DNA of 64,000 nucleotides. It comes from Sipunculus nudus (taxonomy: Eukaryota; Annelida; Sipuncula; Golfingiida; Sipunculidae). The first letter of the stretch is position 1; each line of letters starts with the position of its first letter. Shown here piece by piece: positions 25,380 to 35,600 of this stretch. Location of the stretch: NCBI GenBank assembly GCA_026874595.1, contig CM049309.1, positions 16,570,576-16,634,575 of the forward strand. The letters run 5' to 3'. The notes under the pieces are model-generated. The model had not been told where the DNA came from, did no database searches, and saw only the letters and a program-made list of their open reading frames with translations. The position numbers were made by a program, and so were the translations under genes.

Positions 25380-26040
25380 TAATTTTTGCCTTGTTTTGGC
25401 TTCCAAGAAGATTTTACCAGAAACTCCTTACATTCTAAGTTAAAAATTTCAATATCACCTGCTCCATTTTGTGTCCGTCTGACATATAGGGTACTCAAAT
25501 CGTGTTCTTTTAAACAAATCACAGAATATTAGTCACAGTGACCATATTTTGGATGTCCAAGCTGACATTACAATTACCTCCCTTTACATTTAAAAAGACA
25601 TTTCTAAATCTAACAGTTAAGATTTGTGCCCTGTCTAATTTTATCGGTGATCAAAATGAGGTTTTCTTCTCGTATCTCACAGAATATAGGTCACAGAGAC
25701 CTTATTTCTCTACTGAAAGGAGACTTGCCAAAGATCTGATGTCATATTAGAAGGTTCATGGTTCAATCGTTAAAGCTTGTGCGCTGTATGACTGCCTGAG
25801 TGATCATGATCATATTTTGGCCATTCGCTTCCAGAATATAGGTAACTATGACTCAGTTTTAGATTTCAAGGGAGGTCATCCTAAGACTTCCCTGTATATA
25901 ACCTTAGAAGATTCTAGGCCTAACGGTTACAATTCGAGTTTCCGAGGAGATTTTCACAAGACTTCGCAGGATATAGGTCAAAGGAGATTTTCCTTAGACT
26001 TCCCTGGATATAACTTTAGAAAAATGTAGGGCTTATAGAT
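25380..26040. repeat. Diverged ~155-bp tandem repeat
   Basis: 'cagaatat(t/a)(a/g)gtcac' recurs near 25523, 25680 and, as 'cagaatataggtaactatgac', near 25832. 'tcg(g)tgatca' and 'cctgagtgatca' recur between them. Copies are old. Short open frames here are not convincing genes. Confidence 0.45.
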
Positions 26041-26078
26041 GCAAATTGTGTGCCCTACAGCAAACCAGCTGGCAAGAG

Positions 26079-26081
26079 TAA

Positions 26082-26170
<89 letters not shown>

Positions 26171-26298
26171 TCTGCAGGTTTCTGCAAGCAACAACTACTA
26201 GAGTGCTCTATGGCATTTCACCAGAGCTTTATAATTATACAAGATGAAGTCGAGTCAAGTAAAATACGAGTCTGAAAATAGTTGACTCGTCTTCATCT

Positions 26299-26380
<82 letters not shown>
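26079..26380. repeat. (TA)n - hairpin - (TA)n(TAGA)n complex
   Basis: A TA tract runs 26079-26166, a second TA tract 26309-26351, and (TAGA)n 26351-26379. Between the TA tracts lie a hairpin motif 'agtgctctatggcatttcaccagagc' (26198-26227, minus-strand family D of the hammerhead-type repeats) and an inverted repeat of about 25 bp: AATTATACAAGATGAAG with CGAGTCAA at 26230-26257, pairing with 26283-26308. Confidence 0.8.
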
Positions 26381-26381
<1 letters not shown>

Positions 26382-26470
26382 CAGGATGAAGACGCCTTAG
26401 TGTTGACTAACTGTTTAATTCAACCACGAGCTTTCGAAGCTTATAACTTCTTCATCAGGTGTCAAGTGGA
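26381..26470 (-). repeat. Penelope-like or hammerhead-like element end (relic)
   Basis: Minus strand: CACCTGATGA, a GAAG/CTTC hairpin, then CGAAAG, then GTGGTTGA pairing with TCAACAC. The CTGATGA...GAAA order resembles hammerhead motifs in Penelope-like elements, but stem II has an extra unpaired A and the closing pair of stem III is missing. The adjacent (TAGA)n/(TA)n tail fits a retroelement end. No protein-coding part is present. Confidence 0.3.
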
Positions 26471-26689
26471 AAGGTATAGAAATCGGCTGTATATATATAT
26501 GTTAGATAAACAATTTCTAATGACCATCATGCATGGTGCAGTGTAATGGATCTGTGATTTGTATCATGTTGACCCAGTTTCCGAGTGTGTCATTGTTATT
26601 TACCCATAATGCTAGGTTATGAGTGTCCGGGTTATGTTGGGTTCATGTCCTCTGACACAATAAAGGTTTAAAGTTCATTATGCTCATCG

Positions 26690-27450
26690 GCTTAGTGTTG
26701 TTGATGATTGACGACTAATTATCACGGGTCCCTTAATGGGGTCACTTTATCTTAAGAGAACTCAAAACGTGCGTACACACCACACTATTGGAAGGAAATT
26801 AATGAAAGATTCATTTAAACTTAAATACTATTTATTAAATAACAATTTCTAATAAAAACAATTATGATATAGCAATTACAAATGATGAAGAATCGTTCCA
26901 TAAAATAAAGTACTTTAATACAAATCAGATAAATTAAAGAAACCGCTAGGGACGACTTTCTAAAGATTACAAAAGAATTTAAATCACGCCAGAAATATAG
27001 TAGAGCTGGACACATAGTTCCCCCGAATTACCTGAAGAAAGTTTACACAATATTTAGCTGATCGGTCACGGGATCTCGCTGCACTTATTGTAAGGGTCAA
27101 ACGTAGCGCCAGGTCGGCCCTTTGACATTATGGCCAGCTTACTAGCTAGGCCCTAACTGAGTCGTGTTTGTCACGGCTAGGGTCCAACGCTGATCGCCGT
27201 TGTCTCATTGCGATGAATGTGTTGGGTGGGGCTGTCTGAGGAATGTGCTCACGTTGAGCTGTCAAGCCGATCTGATCCAGACATTGCCGAACGCCCCCTT
27301 TTTATCGATGTTCTGGCGGAAGCCCGTTTGACGGGCCGAAGATTGTCTTACCGGCGGGAGGCCGTCTGACCAGCGGAAGCTCGTCTGACAGGCGGAAGCA
27401 GGCCTGACAGGTACCGGCATATTAAACCGGCAATGTCTTACTTTCCACTC
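26690..27450. repeat. Possible solo LTR or element end with GC-rich half
   Basis: An AT-rich 26700-27020 passes abruptly to a GC-rich 27060-27430. A pyrimidine tract 'ctttccactcccc' (27441-27453) reads as a polypurine tract on the minus strand, as expected next to an LTR. I see no second copy and no TG...CA ends, so this is tentative. Confidence 0.25.
27315..27409. repeat. 19-bp GC-rich minisatellite, five copies
   Basis: Five consecutive 19-bp units of type 'ggcggaagctcgtctgaca', each with a few differences. Confidence 0.75.
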
Positions 27451-28600
27451 CCCGTTAAAATAAAGTATTATATTTAAGGTATAGGTTACCAGGTTTAGAT
27501 TTAATATTTTAGGGTAAACTCAGAAATGGAACGAGCGGCTGTAATTCTAATTTTAATATTTTCAGTATATAAATATTATTATATTAGCAGGGGGATGATT
27601 AAGGTGACCATCCCCCTTGCTGAAAAAGGTTAGGGGCCGGGGGGGGGGGTTAATGTATATTTACGCCCCTGCACATTATATGATTATAGGGGCTATATCT
27701 TTGGGGGGAGCATACTGTTGCTCCTGCCGAATATGTTATAATCTGCAGCACTCGTGTTCGTTTTGGCTGAAGTGACACGCAGTTGTTCTGCTTATTTTAT
27801 CCCTATAATTATTTTACTTCTTGCAAGGCTCAGTTTGAACGGATCACATAAAATTTGCAGGGCACCTCGGGAATGGACCAATGAAGAAATGATTATATTT
27901 TGGTGTGGGTCCGACTTGTAATCCGGATCCAGGAAGGACTTACAGGAATTCACAAATGTCCAGTCACATATGCCCGATTGAACATAAAAATATCGGCCGA
28001 ATAAGTGAATGCAAACACTTGCTGGGGAACTTATGTATACCAAAGAACCTTTATATATTCGAGAATTAGTGAATGAAAACACAGGCAGCAGTGTATCCCA
28101 CATAAAGAACAGTACATTGTCGAGAATGCATATTTCTATTTGATTAGTTTTTCGGTGGAGCATCCTTGGGTTACAAGCGTTACTTATTTATAACATGTTA
28201 AGAGCTCTTTCAGTTACCGACAGCACAAGGGAGGGTCACACACATCATTCTTTATTCAGTAATTTTGGATATTGATATATATTTTATGAAAACTTTGTCA
28301 GTATATGAATTAACAATGTTGGAAGATAATCTTAAAAGATTGAAATGAGAAAGAATTCAAAGAAAATAGGAAGATCTTATAAAATATCCACTTTTATTTT
28401 GGATTTTGATACATATTTTATGACAACCTTTGGAAAATCTGAATTTACATGTGAGAAAAAATCATAAACGATTGAAATGACAAATAAATGAAGAGAAAAG
28501 AGGACACATCTTATAAAATATCCACTTTACAATTAAATGAAAGAATATTTTCGAGACCTAGTTTTCATAATGAGGCGATATTTTTTAAATGTTCAAAAAT
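27450..28600. other. No gene seen
   Basis: AT-rich with a C/G homopolymer patch at 27635-27650. A 123-codon open stretch on the minus strand (28163-27792) has no recognisable domain and no sign of splicing context, and I do not call it. Confidence 0.4.
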
Positions 28601-28820
28601 TAAGCTTTGTCGTCACAAGTCGTAGCGAAGTCGTAACAGTTTCTTGGCACGTGGTGTAAAATTCCTCTTAATTCGTGGTCATTCGTGATGTGAAACCGTG
28701 TCACGAATGGTCACGAAAATCACGACCTAGGCACGACCTCAAAACGACTGGGGTACGACTTCAACAAGAACCAATCAAGAAAGAGACAAGATCATGTGAC
28801 GTCAGCCAAAGCGAAAGAAC

Positions 28821-28985
28821 ATGGACATCGACGTTTTAGATACGCTCTTTTCTGGATTGAATAGGCCTCCAAATCATAAAAGATCAAGCAGAAGAATTTC
28901 ATATCCAAGTCGACCTTCGTACAGTCGGAGTCATTCGGACACAGATACCAACTCAAACGAATATTTTGTTAGTATTACTCAATAA
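28821..28985 (+). CDS. Small open reading frame, 54 codons, unknown
   Basis: The ATG follows 'gcgaaagaac' and the frame runs to TAA at 28983. The start is MDIDVLDTLFSGLNRPP and the middle is Ser/Arg/Tyr-rich. The composition looks more protein-like than neighbouring chance frames, and it sits inside the TCGT-rich repeat. It could be a first exon of that element's gene. I do not recognise a family. Confidence 0.25.
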   Translation: MDIDVLDTLFSGLNRPPNHKRSSRRISYPSRPSYSRSHSDTDTNSNEYFVSITQ

Positions 28986-29342
28986 AGGTTCAATTTGAAT
29001 TGGAATAACCATTAATATCTTATAAGTTTTCAAATCCATTTCCATTAAAATATATCTCCAATTCATTGCCTATTTATGAAACAGTCTCCATATGATAAAG
29101 GTTTCATTGGAGTTAATGAATTGATACTATCAGTCTTTGTATATTATACAGGTACATTTGTCTTTGTAATATAACGGAAAATACTTTTTTTTAAATATGT
29201 GACTTCTTTGAAAACAAATGAGGAAGACGTTATTACAGCTAGCTAAGTGGAATTGTTTTAAAGGAAGATGTCTTCTGTGGTTAGTGGTTCAAGCTAAATT
29301 TAAACCAAAATTATTTGAAGAAGCTATTTTAACACTATCGTG

Positions 29343-29399
<57 letters not shown>

Positions 29400-29640
29400 A
29401 TATATATCTATAATTTTAATTGTTATATATCACAAGTATCACATACATATCTGTTGGTGTTTGTGTGTGTGTCAAGGACACATTTTTATTTTTTGGTAAT
29501 ATTTTTATAACTTTTCGTTCATAGCAGTCCTATTTTTTAATGGACTTGAGATATACATCGTTCACAAGTCGTAGCCCGGCCAGTCGTGGAAAATCTTGAA
29601 GATATCGTACCAGTTTCTTTATATCGTGAACATTCTTAAG

Positions 29641-30288
29641 GCCCCATCACACGAGAAGGAGATCTTACGGCGACCCCAGCGACCTAGCAGATCGCCGTTG
29701 GTAGTCGACAACATCAGAAAAACCCTCTAAGTGTGACCGCAAAGCCGCTCTCATCCTGCTTACACGACGTGTGAAAATGCCTCGGAGTATTTATAGAGCT
29801 TCGTCAGAGCACAGCAACAGCGCCCTGTAATTCGACTGGGCGCAGCGAAAGCGCACCTCTGACGTCAAAATCGCAGCGGAAATACCCGGCAAAGCGTGTA
29901 AAGAGCTCATTAGGGTGGCCGAGGTCTCGGTAGCAGCGTGGTAAGAGCGCCGGTCAAGCGCCGTGGAACGGTAATGTCGTTACCACCCCTTTCGCTGGCG
30001 ATCGACCTGCGCTTTCAGGAAGCTGGTACTGCGCTGCTGGGACACTGTTGCGTTCGAATTCCGATCTGACTGCGCCTTTAATCCACGGCGAACCCGCGGC
30101 GGAAATGTTGTCCATGTTCAAAACTGGTCGCCACTTATGGCGTTCATGGTGACCAAATGACGACCCAAAGCAACACTATCCCGCTCCTACGAAGCTCATG
30201 AAAACTTAAGGCCAATCTGACTGCGCTCTACGGCGATCTGCTCAAATACGGTGATCGCAGCGAGATCGCCTTCTCGTGTGACGGGGGT
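29641..30288. mobile_element. MITE-like element with ~24-bp inverted termini
   Basis: The left end CCCCATCACACGAGAAGG then AGATCT and the inverted right end CCCCGTCACACGAGAAGG then CGATCT form imperfect inverted repeats. The interior is GC-richer than its surroundings and full of gcgatc words, with no transposase frame. Flanking 'ttaag' and 'taaag' may be remains of a short target duplication. Superfamily not assignable by eye. Confidence 0.6.
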
Positions 30289-30579
30289 GTAAAGGTTTCG
30301 TGTCATATCGTGCTAGCATCGTTTCACTGTCGTAACAAGTCGTACTGGCATCGTGCTCCTCTCGTACACCATCGTCCTCGTAATGGAATTTTTTTCTCAC
30401 TCGACATGCCGATTGGCCACGAATCACAACGATTTTAACATCGTGGCGATTCCGCGTCAAATTCGTGAATATATAACAAAACTAGCTGAAAAAACAGTAA
30501 CCGAGCTTTTTTCTCGGGGTTGGGGATTGTATTAAATGGGATGATGAAAGTTGGCTCATTTTCTTTATTCTACAAGTTA

Positions 30580-30587
<8 letters not shown>

Positions 30588-30652
<65 letters not shown>
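30588..30652. repeat. (TA)n microsatellite
   Basis: TA tract just upstream of the solo LTR. Confidence 0.95.
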
Positions 30653-30656
<4 letters not shown>

Positions 30657-30749
30657 GTGGGATACTTAATATCTTAATACGAAGACAAATATTTTTACAA
30701 TTATTTTGTGGCGCTGTGCTTGTAGCAAGAAATAAATACATTTGTATGT

Positions 30750-31515
30750 TTACCTTTTACGGAACCTAATAAAGACAGATCACGTATGCTTGATGAACAC
30801 AAATGCTTTAACGGAGATAAAAAAAATCAGATTCTGTAACACTAGGCAGCGAGAAATGGCTAGGGGAATGAATAAAGAAGTCAGTGTTTTTTTGTAACAA
30901 ATAACTTTAATTTATTCTTAAAACAACCTTAACAATTCAATACACTATATCAATACAATTATACAGTAAAACAGCGGTATAACAACAATTCAATACAATC
31001 ACATAGAAAAACAATGCGCACAGTGCCTGATACCAACACCATCACAACGATAAGTTTTAAATGTAAACTCCCGGAGAATGACAGTCCAGTGGAAAGTTCT
31101 TGCAACAACCCAGAAAGTAAACTGAAGTCCAAATGCATAAAATCCAGGAGATAGTCTTTGAAAATGTATAATTGCCGCATTCTTCGGATAAGGTCCTAGA
31201 ACCTGACACACGCTTCTGCCCGTTCTAAAAACACAGCCCCTTTATATACCTTTACACCTCAAGCCGAGAATTTTCCACTTCTCGAACAGTCTATAAGATC
31301 TTGCCCAGTACACACGCATTTCAGGAATTATCGAGAAGAACATTGCCGTGTGTATCTCCACACACCAGGGTCATCACGTGACCCACGACCAGGCGTGACA
31401 ACCCAAGGCTTACATGACAACGAGAGTTCAACCAGTACGGATTAAACATAGAATGTAATACGCGGCCAGACATGAGCGCCACAACAAGAGTTACGCCCTT
31501 GTCAGTGATGTTTAC
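30750..31515 (-). mobile_element. Solo LTR of the Gmr1-like gypsy family
   Basis: It aligns over its whole length with the LTR at 44920-45675: 'cggaacctaata', 'gatcacgtatgc', 'aacagcggtat', 'ggagaatgacagtccagtgg', 'cctttatatacc' and 'catgacaacgagagttcaac' in the same order and orientation. No element interior adjoins it. 'atgtttac' occurs at both edges (30746-30753 and 31508-31515), but the exact LTR termini are eroded, so this is only a possible target duplication. The minus-strand TATA box (about 31234-31245) is conserved. Confidence 0.85.
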
Positions 31516-31979
31516 ATTTGCGAACAGAAAAGGGACGGGAGGCATTCAGATTTTTAATGATCTTTGACTGATTACATGTATTATTACAGTTAGACGTATA
31601 AAGGCTAGATTGATGTAATGAAGATATGAAAGGTGATTTTAATATATTTTTAAGGTCAAGGAAACTGTTCCTAAAGTAAGAAATGGGAATATGCATGTAG
31701 TAGCATGATTAGTAGCAGAAGCGGTACCTTGGATCTATCGCAGACAATGGTCTGAAACACTTAAAAATGCTGAGGTGGGGGAAGGAGTCCGTCACCCCTG
31801 CCTATCTCCCTACCCCCGCCGTGTCCGCTTCTGCCATTATTTCATGCTGAAATAAGAAATGCATGAATGGTAAAGAATAGTCGCTTTTTGTTCAAATTTG
31901 TTAAACATGCTTAAACCATCACTGACAACAGGGCTTATTCATATGAACATTATACTTTAATCATGTGTAGTGAATAAAA

Positions 31980-32215
31980 AGGGACGAGGAAGGCATTCCC
32001 GTCTTTGCCGAGGGAAGTTTGGCTGTTTTCGGTAGTTACCTCAACGCAATTAAAAAAACACGCAAAAATTACTAAGGATGATGTTAATACATATTTTATT
32101 TTCATATCGGCGAGGACACTGCGAGAACTATAACCTTTAACATAGTGTCAAAGACAACGCGGATTCAGAGAACATTGAGGACAAAAGTGAACAAAATTCT
32201 CTTTATAAGTATTCC
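31980..32215 (-). repeat. Inverted partial copy of the 11.8/13.0-kb repeat
   Basis: The reverse complement contains 'tgttcgcaatgttctctgaa' with 'ccgcgttg', 'gtaatttttgcgtgtttt' and 'accgaaaacagcc', in the order seen at 11765-11960. Confidence 0.75.
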
Positions 32216-32507
32216 AGATACATCTGGGTTTAGTATCAACGCCCTCAGAAGATACCAGATTATCCGCATGATGATGAATACAAGGTTCTTTTGCACTATC
32301 GCACTTTAATCAAAAGATCATTTAAAACTCTACAATGCTTTAATGTCAAAGTTTCTAGTGACCAAAAAAGAAACTTTTTTTTTACCAGGTTTAATGATAT
32401 TTGAGGTCACATGAATTAAAACTGCTAACAGGAAATGATGCATCCGGTAACTGTCATTAACCCTCGTTTTGACAAATGACAGTCTTTTGTCAGGTTGATA
32501 AATAATC

Positions 32508-32510
<3 letters not shown>

Positions 32511-32578
<68 letters not shown>

Positions 32579-32744
32579 GTTATAGTGAGCAAAATTCCTT
32601 GGATATATTCTTTAAGGTGTTCAGAATATTTTGCTTTAGTTGCAGGCAGACAAATCAACCAAATAACCAAGAGCAAAACAAATACCTCCTGCCGGAAATT
32701 TAATTTGAATTTCATACCTTGTCAATTTTATATTTATGGGACAG

Positions 32745-32806
<62 letters not shown>
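32511..32806. repeat. Two (TA)n tracts around a short unique segment
   Basis: TA runs at 32511-32576 and 32749-32806 flank about 170 bp of unremarkable sequence. The long YIYI frames are artefacts. Confidence 0.95.
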
Positions 32807-32812
<6 letters not shown>

Positions 32813-32849
32813 CAAATGGAGAAATACAACGTTATGAACCATACCATTT

Positions 32850-33028
32850 CACCAGACAGTCTGATGAGTGATACATATTGCACGAAACAACGTATTAGTA
32901 AAAATGTCTGACAAAATTTTATTACTCTAATTGTATAATTCTAAAGCTCTGGTGTCATACCATAGAGCACTCTAGCAGTTGTTTATTGCAGTAAAGAATT
33001 TGATTAATTTATATATATATATATATTT
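32850..33028 (+). repeat. Hammerhead-bearing short repeat, copy C
   Basis: Ribozyme-like core at 32861-32908, then 'attgtataattctaaagctctgg', then the hairpin GCTCTGG...CCATAGAGC (about 32946-32971), 'actcta', and a final (TA)n (33011-33028). The order of parts matches copies at 3.5 kb and 37.7 kb. The hairpin sequence is closest to the partial copy at 26.2 kb. Confidence 0.6.
32861..32908 (+). ncRNA. Hammerhead-ribozyme-like core (copy C)
   Basis: CTGATGA (32861-32867) is followed by stem II GTG/CAC (32868-32870 with 32881-32883), with the G-C closing pair preferred next to the core, then GAAAC (32884-32888). Stem III ACA/TGT (32887-32889 with 32905-32907) ends at C 32908, giving the favoured GUC cleavage triplet. 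Stem I does not pair convincingly between 32853-32860 and 32909 onward, so I treat this as a possibly inactive ribozyme. Confidence 0.5.
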
Positions 33029-33029
33029 A

Positions 33030-33670
33030 TATATCTATACTGGTGGTACTTACAGTTAAAAGTACGGAGGTATCCTTCATAAGGTGTACTTCATAGCCTG
33101 GTACCGGATGTTTGGCGAGGAAAATATCACAAGCAAGCAAAGTGGCAAGCATAGTCGCGTGATCACAGCTTCAAGCTCTAGTGATAAATATTTGATGAAG
33201 GCAAATATAAAAAAGCATTCCTTTCCGGAACAAAAATTGACAAGACACTGTCATATAACACCGATATTTCTATAAAAAAATGATGATACAAATGAAGATT
33301 CAAACATGAAATAACGCACAAATGCTCTCCATTTTTCCATGTGACAACCACATTTCCCACACATGCATAATCCTGAACAAGGCTGAACTTCCATCAAATG
33401 TAGCATTAATGATAATTGTCTTGGTCAAATACTCGTTTTGAGTTGACACATGTTACGGTTGAATAGTACGGGTGATACGTTACTGTAATGATAATTAATT
33501 GGGCCTCTTTTCAAACGTCTGGTTGTAAAGCAGAACAAGAATCGACCTCATCACTCACACCCGAAACACATGTAGGCATGCAGATGGCACCACCAGTCTT
33601 GAGTACAAGATGGAGGAGTCCAGGATCTATGGGTATGCACCGATTCAGGCAAATACAGCACTTTCAGTTA
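33030..33670. other. No gene seen
   Basis: Mixed sequence with short open frames on both strands and no recognisable domain. Confidence 0.4.
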
Positions 33671-33676
33671 GCTGAA

Positions 33677-34170
33677 CTAAAAACTAGCGGCCACTTTTAT
33701 CTGACCACTGAAGAAATAATTCTCCCACCGTTCATCTAGGATTTTGTTATATATTTGTGTTCAAGTGTAAAATGTAGGGGAATTATAGTATTCCAAACGG
33801 TGTAATCCACTCTAACGTCATTAATTATACCCATAACCAAATTTATAACAATAGTGAACGTTATTAAATGGTGACCGGGTCGTGCAATCACTATTTTAAT
33901 AACGTTCACTACTGTAATAAAAACTAGCGGCCACTTTTATCTGACTACTGAAGATTAATTTCCTTCATCGTTCATCTTCAAACTACACTATTGTTCTATA
34001 TTTGTGTTCAAGTGTAAAAAGCTGGGGGAAGTATAGAATTGGAAACGTTTTGGTCCAATGTACGTCATTAATTATGCCTATAATGAAATTTATTACAATA
34101 ATGAAAGTTTATTACAATAGTGACCGCGTTGTGCAACCGGTATTGTGATAACGGTCACTATTGTTATAAA
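33677..34170. repeat. ~243-bp tandem duplication with palindromes
   Basis: Two copies start with 'ctagcggccacttttatctga' (33683 and 33926). Both contain 'tttgtgttcaagtgtaaaa', 'gtcattaattat' and end in a hairpin. The first is TAGTGAACGTTATT/AATAACGTTCACTA around 33851-33912. The second is AATAGTGACCG/CGGTCACTATT around 34117-34162, formed by a different left arm. Confidence 0.7.
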
Positions 34171-34269
34171 TTTCCCTCATCGTTCATGTATGACTGAATA
34201 AAATGTATTGATTGTAACCACTCGGTCTATTAATTACGTTGCATACGTAGCACTGGTGGGAACAAATAG

Positions 34270-35600
34270 AAACAGATGAGATTTGTCAAATCACTACATC
34301 AGCCGAGGGTAATAAACCTAGGCCTGTAGTTGCTGGTGATCCAACACCACCTGAGCTCCCCTCCGAAAATCCATCCCCTTGTAATGATGCCACTGATAGC
34401 GCGTGCGAGGTGTTTACTAGTCTTTTAGCCCATCTCCAGGAGGCCGAGGCAATTATGCACGAAACGCGTGATAAACTATGAATGGTCAAAATCAAAGATT
34501 CCCAGCGAAATGACCCGAGGTATGTTCACATCATAGATTACATTAAAGATGGCACCATCCTAAATGACAAGAAAACCCGCCGCGATGTACTGGCATTGCA
34601 CGCTCATTATTTTCTGTACAAAAATGTGCTGTATCATGTTTGGACTTCAAATGGCTAGGGCCCTAGACACACCCGTTGTCATGTTCAGCTAGCGTTCCCA
34701 CAGAATTTGATACCACAAATAATGAGAGAAATGCATGAATCCACTTTATCAGGAGGACACATGGGTATTGCAAGAACTCTGGCCAAAGTGTGAAAACAAT
34801 TTTATTGGCCAGACCAATACTCCGACATTACGTACTGGGTAGTTGCCAAGTTACGAAGTTTGTTAACAATAGAAACAACCTGTCCATCCTGTAAAGGCAA
34901 ACATAACGCCTATGCTAGTGGGAGGTCCATTTGAAAATTTTAAGTAGTGACTTTTTTGGTCCGCTACCAACGTGTAAAAACATGTTTTGGTGTTTGTAGA
35001 CTCTTTTACCAAATATGTTGAAATTGTACATGTTTAGAAAGAAAAGAATACACGCCGTACTTCTTAGTGCACGGTTGACACCCGAAATTTCCATTTGACC
35101 TTGACACTGATATACCTGAGTAGTTGCCTCAGTCAGCCGCAGATTTAATACTTCATCTATTTATTCTAATAATTGGAGACGGCTCGCCGAGCAGCAGATG
35201 AAATCCTTTATGAGCCTAAACAGGCAATGCAGGAACGTGTTAGCAAAATAGCAAATCGACCCTGCTTCCAGGTTGGTGACACTGTATACATTTACAAAGC
35301 TGTCCTTGTCTCCGATCAAATGCGAAAATGCTCCGTCCTTTCCGATCCGAAAATCTTGTAATGCCGAACCAGCTGTGCTTGATAAGATGAAGTGGCTGCA
35401 TGGCGATCAAATACATCTATACAGAGGCAGACACTAACCCCCCCCCCCCCAGGTAGATATCCATCCCTCAGTAGTTCAAATTATTCTGGTAAGTCAACAA
35501 GCTCTGACGATGATCACTATTTGGGAGAAGAATTTATTTTTAGACAGATAAACATCAAAACTACATTACTTTGTACAGAAACTCTTATTTTGATTACTTC
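34270..35600 (+). pseudogene. Decayed Ty3/gypsy pol fragment (integrase region)
   Basis: Plus-strand translation in shifting frames shows a pre-integrase stretch (SQRNDPRYVHIIDYIKDGTI near 34500), then MREMHESTLSGGHMGIARTL and QFYWPDQYSDI with CPSCKGKH, the HHCC zinc-binding region of gypsy integrases. A fragment of the catalytic core (DFFGPLPTCKN) lies near 34950-34980. A C-terminal piece at 35173-35361 shows FQVGDTVYIYK. Several stops and frameshifts interrupt it, and the D,D-35-E core is mostly unreadable. No LTR seen. It is a different family and on the opposite strand from the 45-48 kb element. Confidence 0.65.

Larger units (their letters stand above)
28609..30480. repeat. TCGT/ACGA-rich repeat, split by nested elements
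   Basis: 'cacaagtcgtag' occurs at 28613 and 29562, and words such as tcgtaac, cacga and gtcgt crowd 28609-28770, 29555-29640 and 30290-30470. The last two blocks are separated by the MITE at 29641-30288, so the host repeat predates it. A (TA)n tract lies at 29352-29391. Element class unknown. Confidence 0.45.

Noticed and set aside
26039-26275. Long open frames with (YI)n repeats across TA tracts, also at 3129, 29218, 32495 and 42546-43340
   Set aside because: TA repeats are open in most frames; the peptides are artefacts of dinucleotide repeats.
27792-28163. 123-codon minus-strand open frame
   Set aside because: No domain, biased composition or splice context. Length is within chance for AT-rich sequence of this size.
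29925-30070. tRNA-like words (GGTGGCCGAGG, TTCGAATTCC) inside the MITE
   Set aside because: Box spacing and stems do not fit a tRNA, and the B-box has a mismatch at a key position.
30959-31211. Open frames inside the LTRs (also 45206-45439)
   Set aside because: Not conserved between the two LTR copies in frame; they lie in non-coding LTR sequence.
33677-34170. Compensatory base changes between hairpins of the two tandem copies
   Set aside because: On alignment the paired left arm is a different segment in each copy, so this is alternative pairing, not true covariation.
34286-34495. 69-codon minus-strand frame
   Set aside because: Shadow of the decayed plus-strand gypsy pol region.
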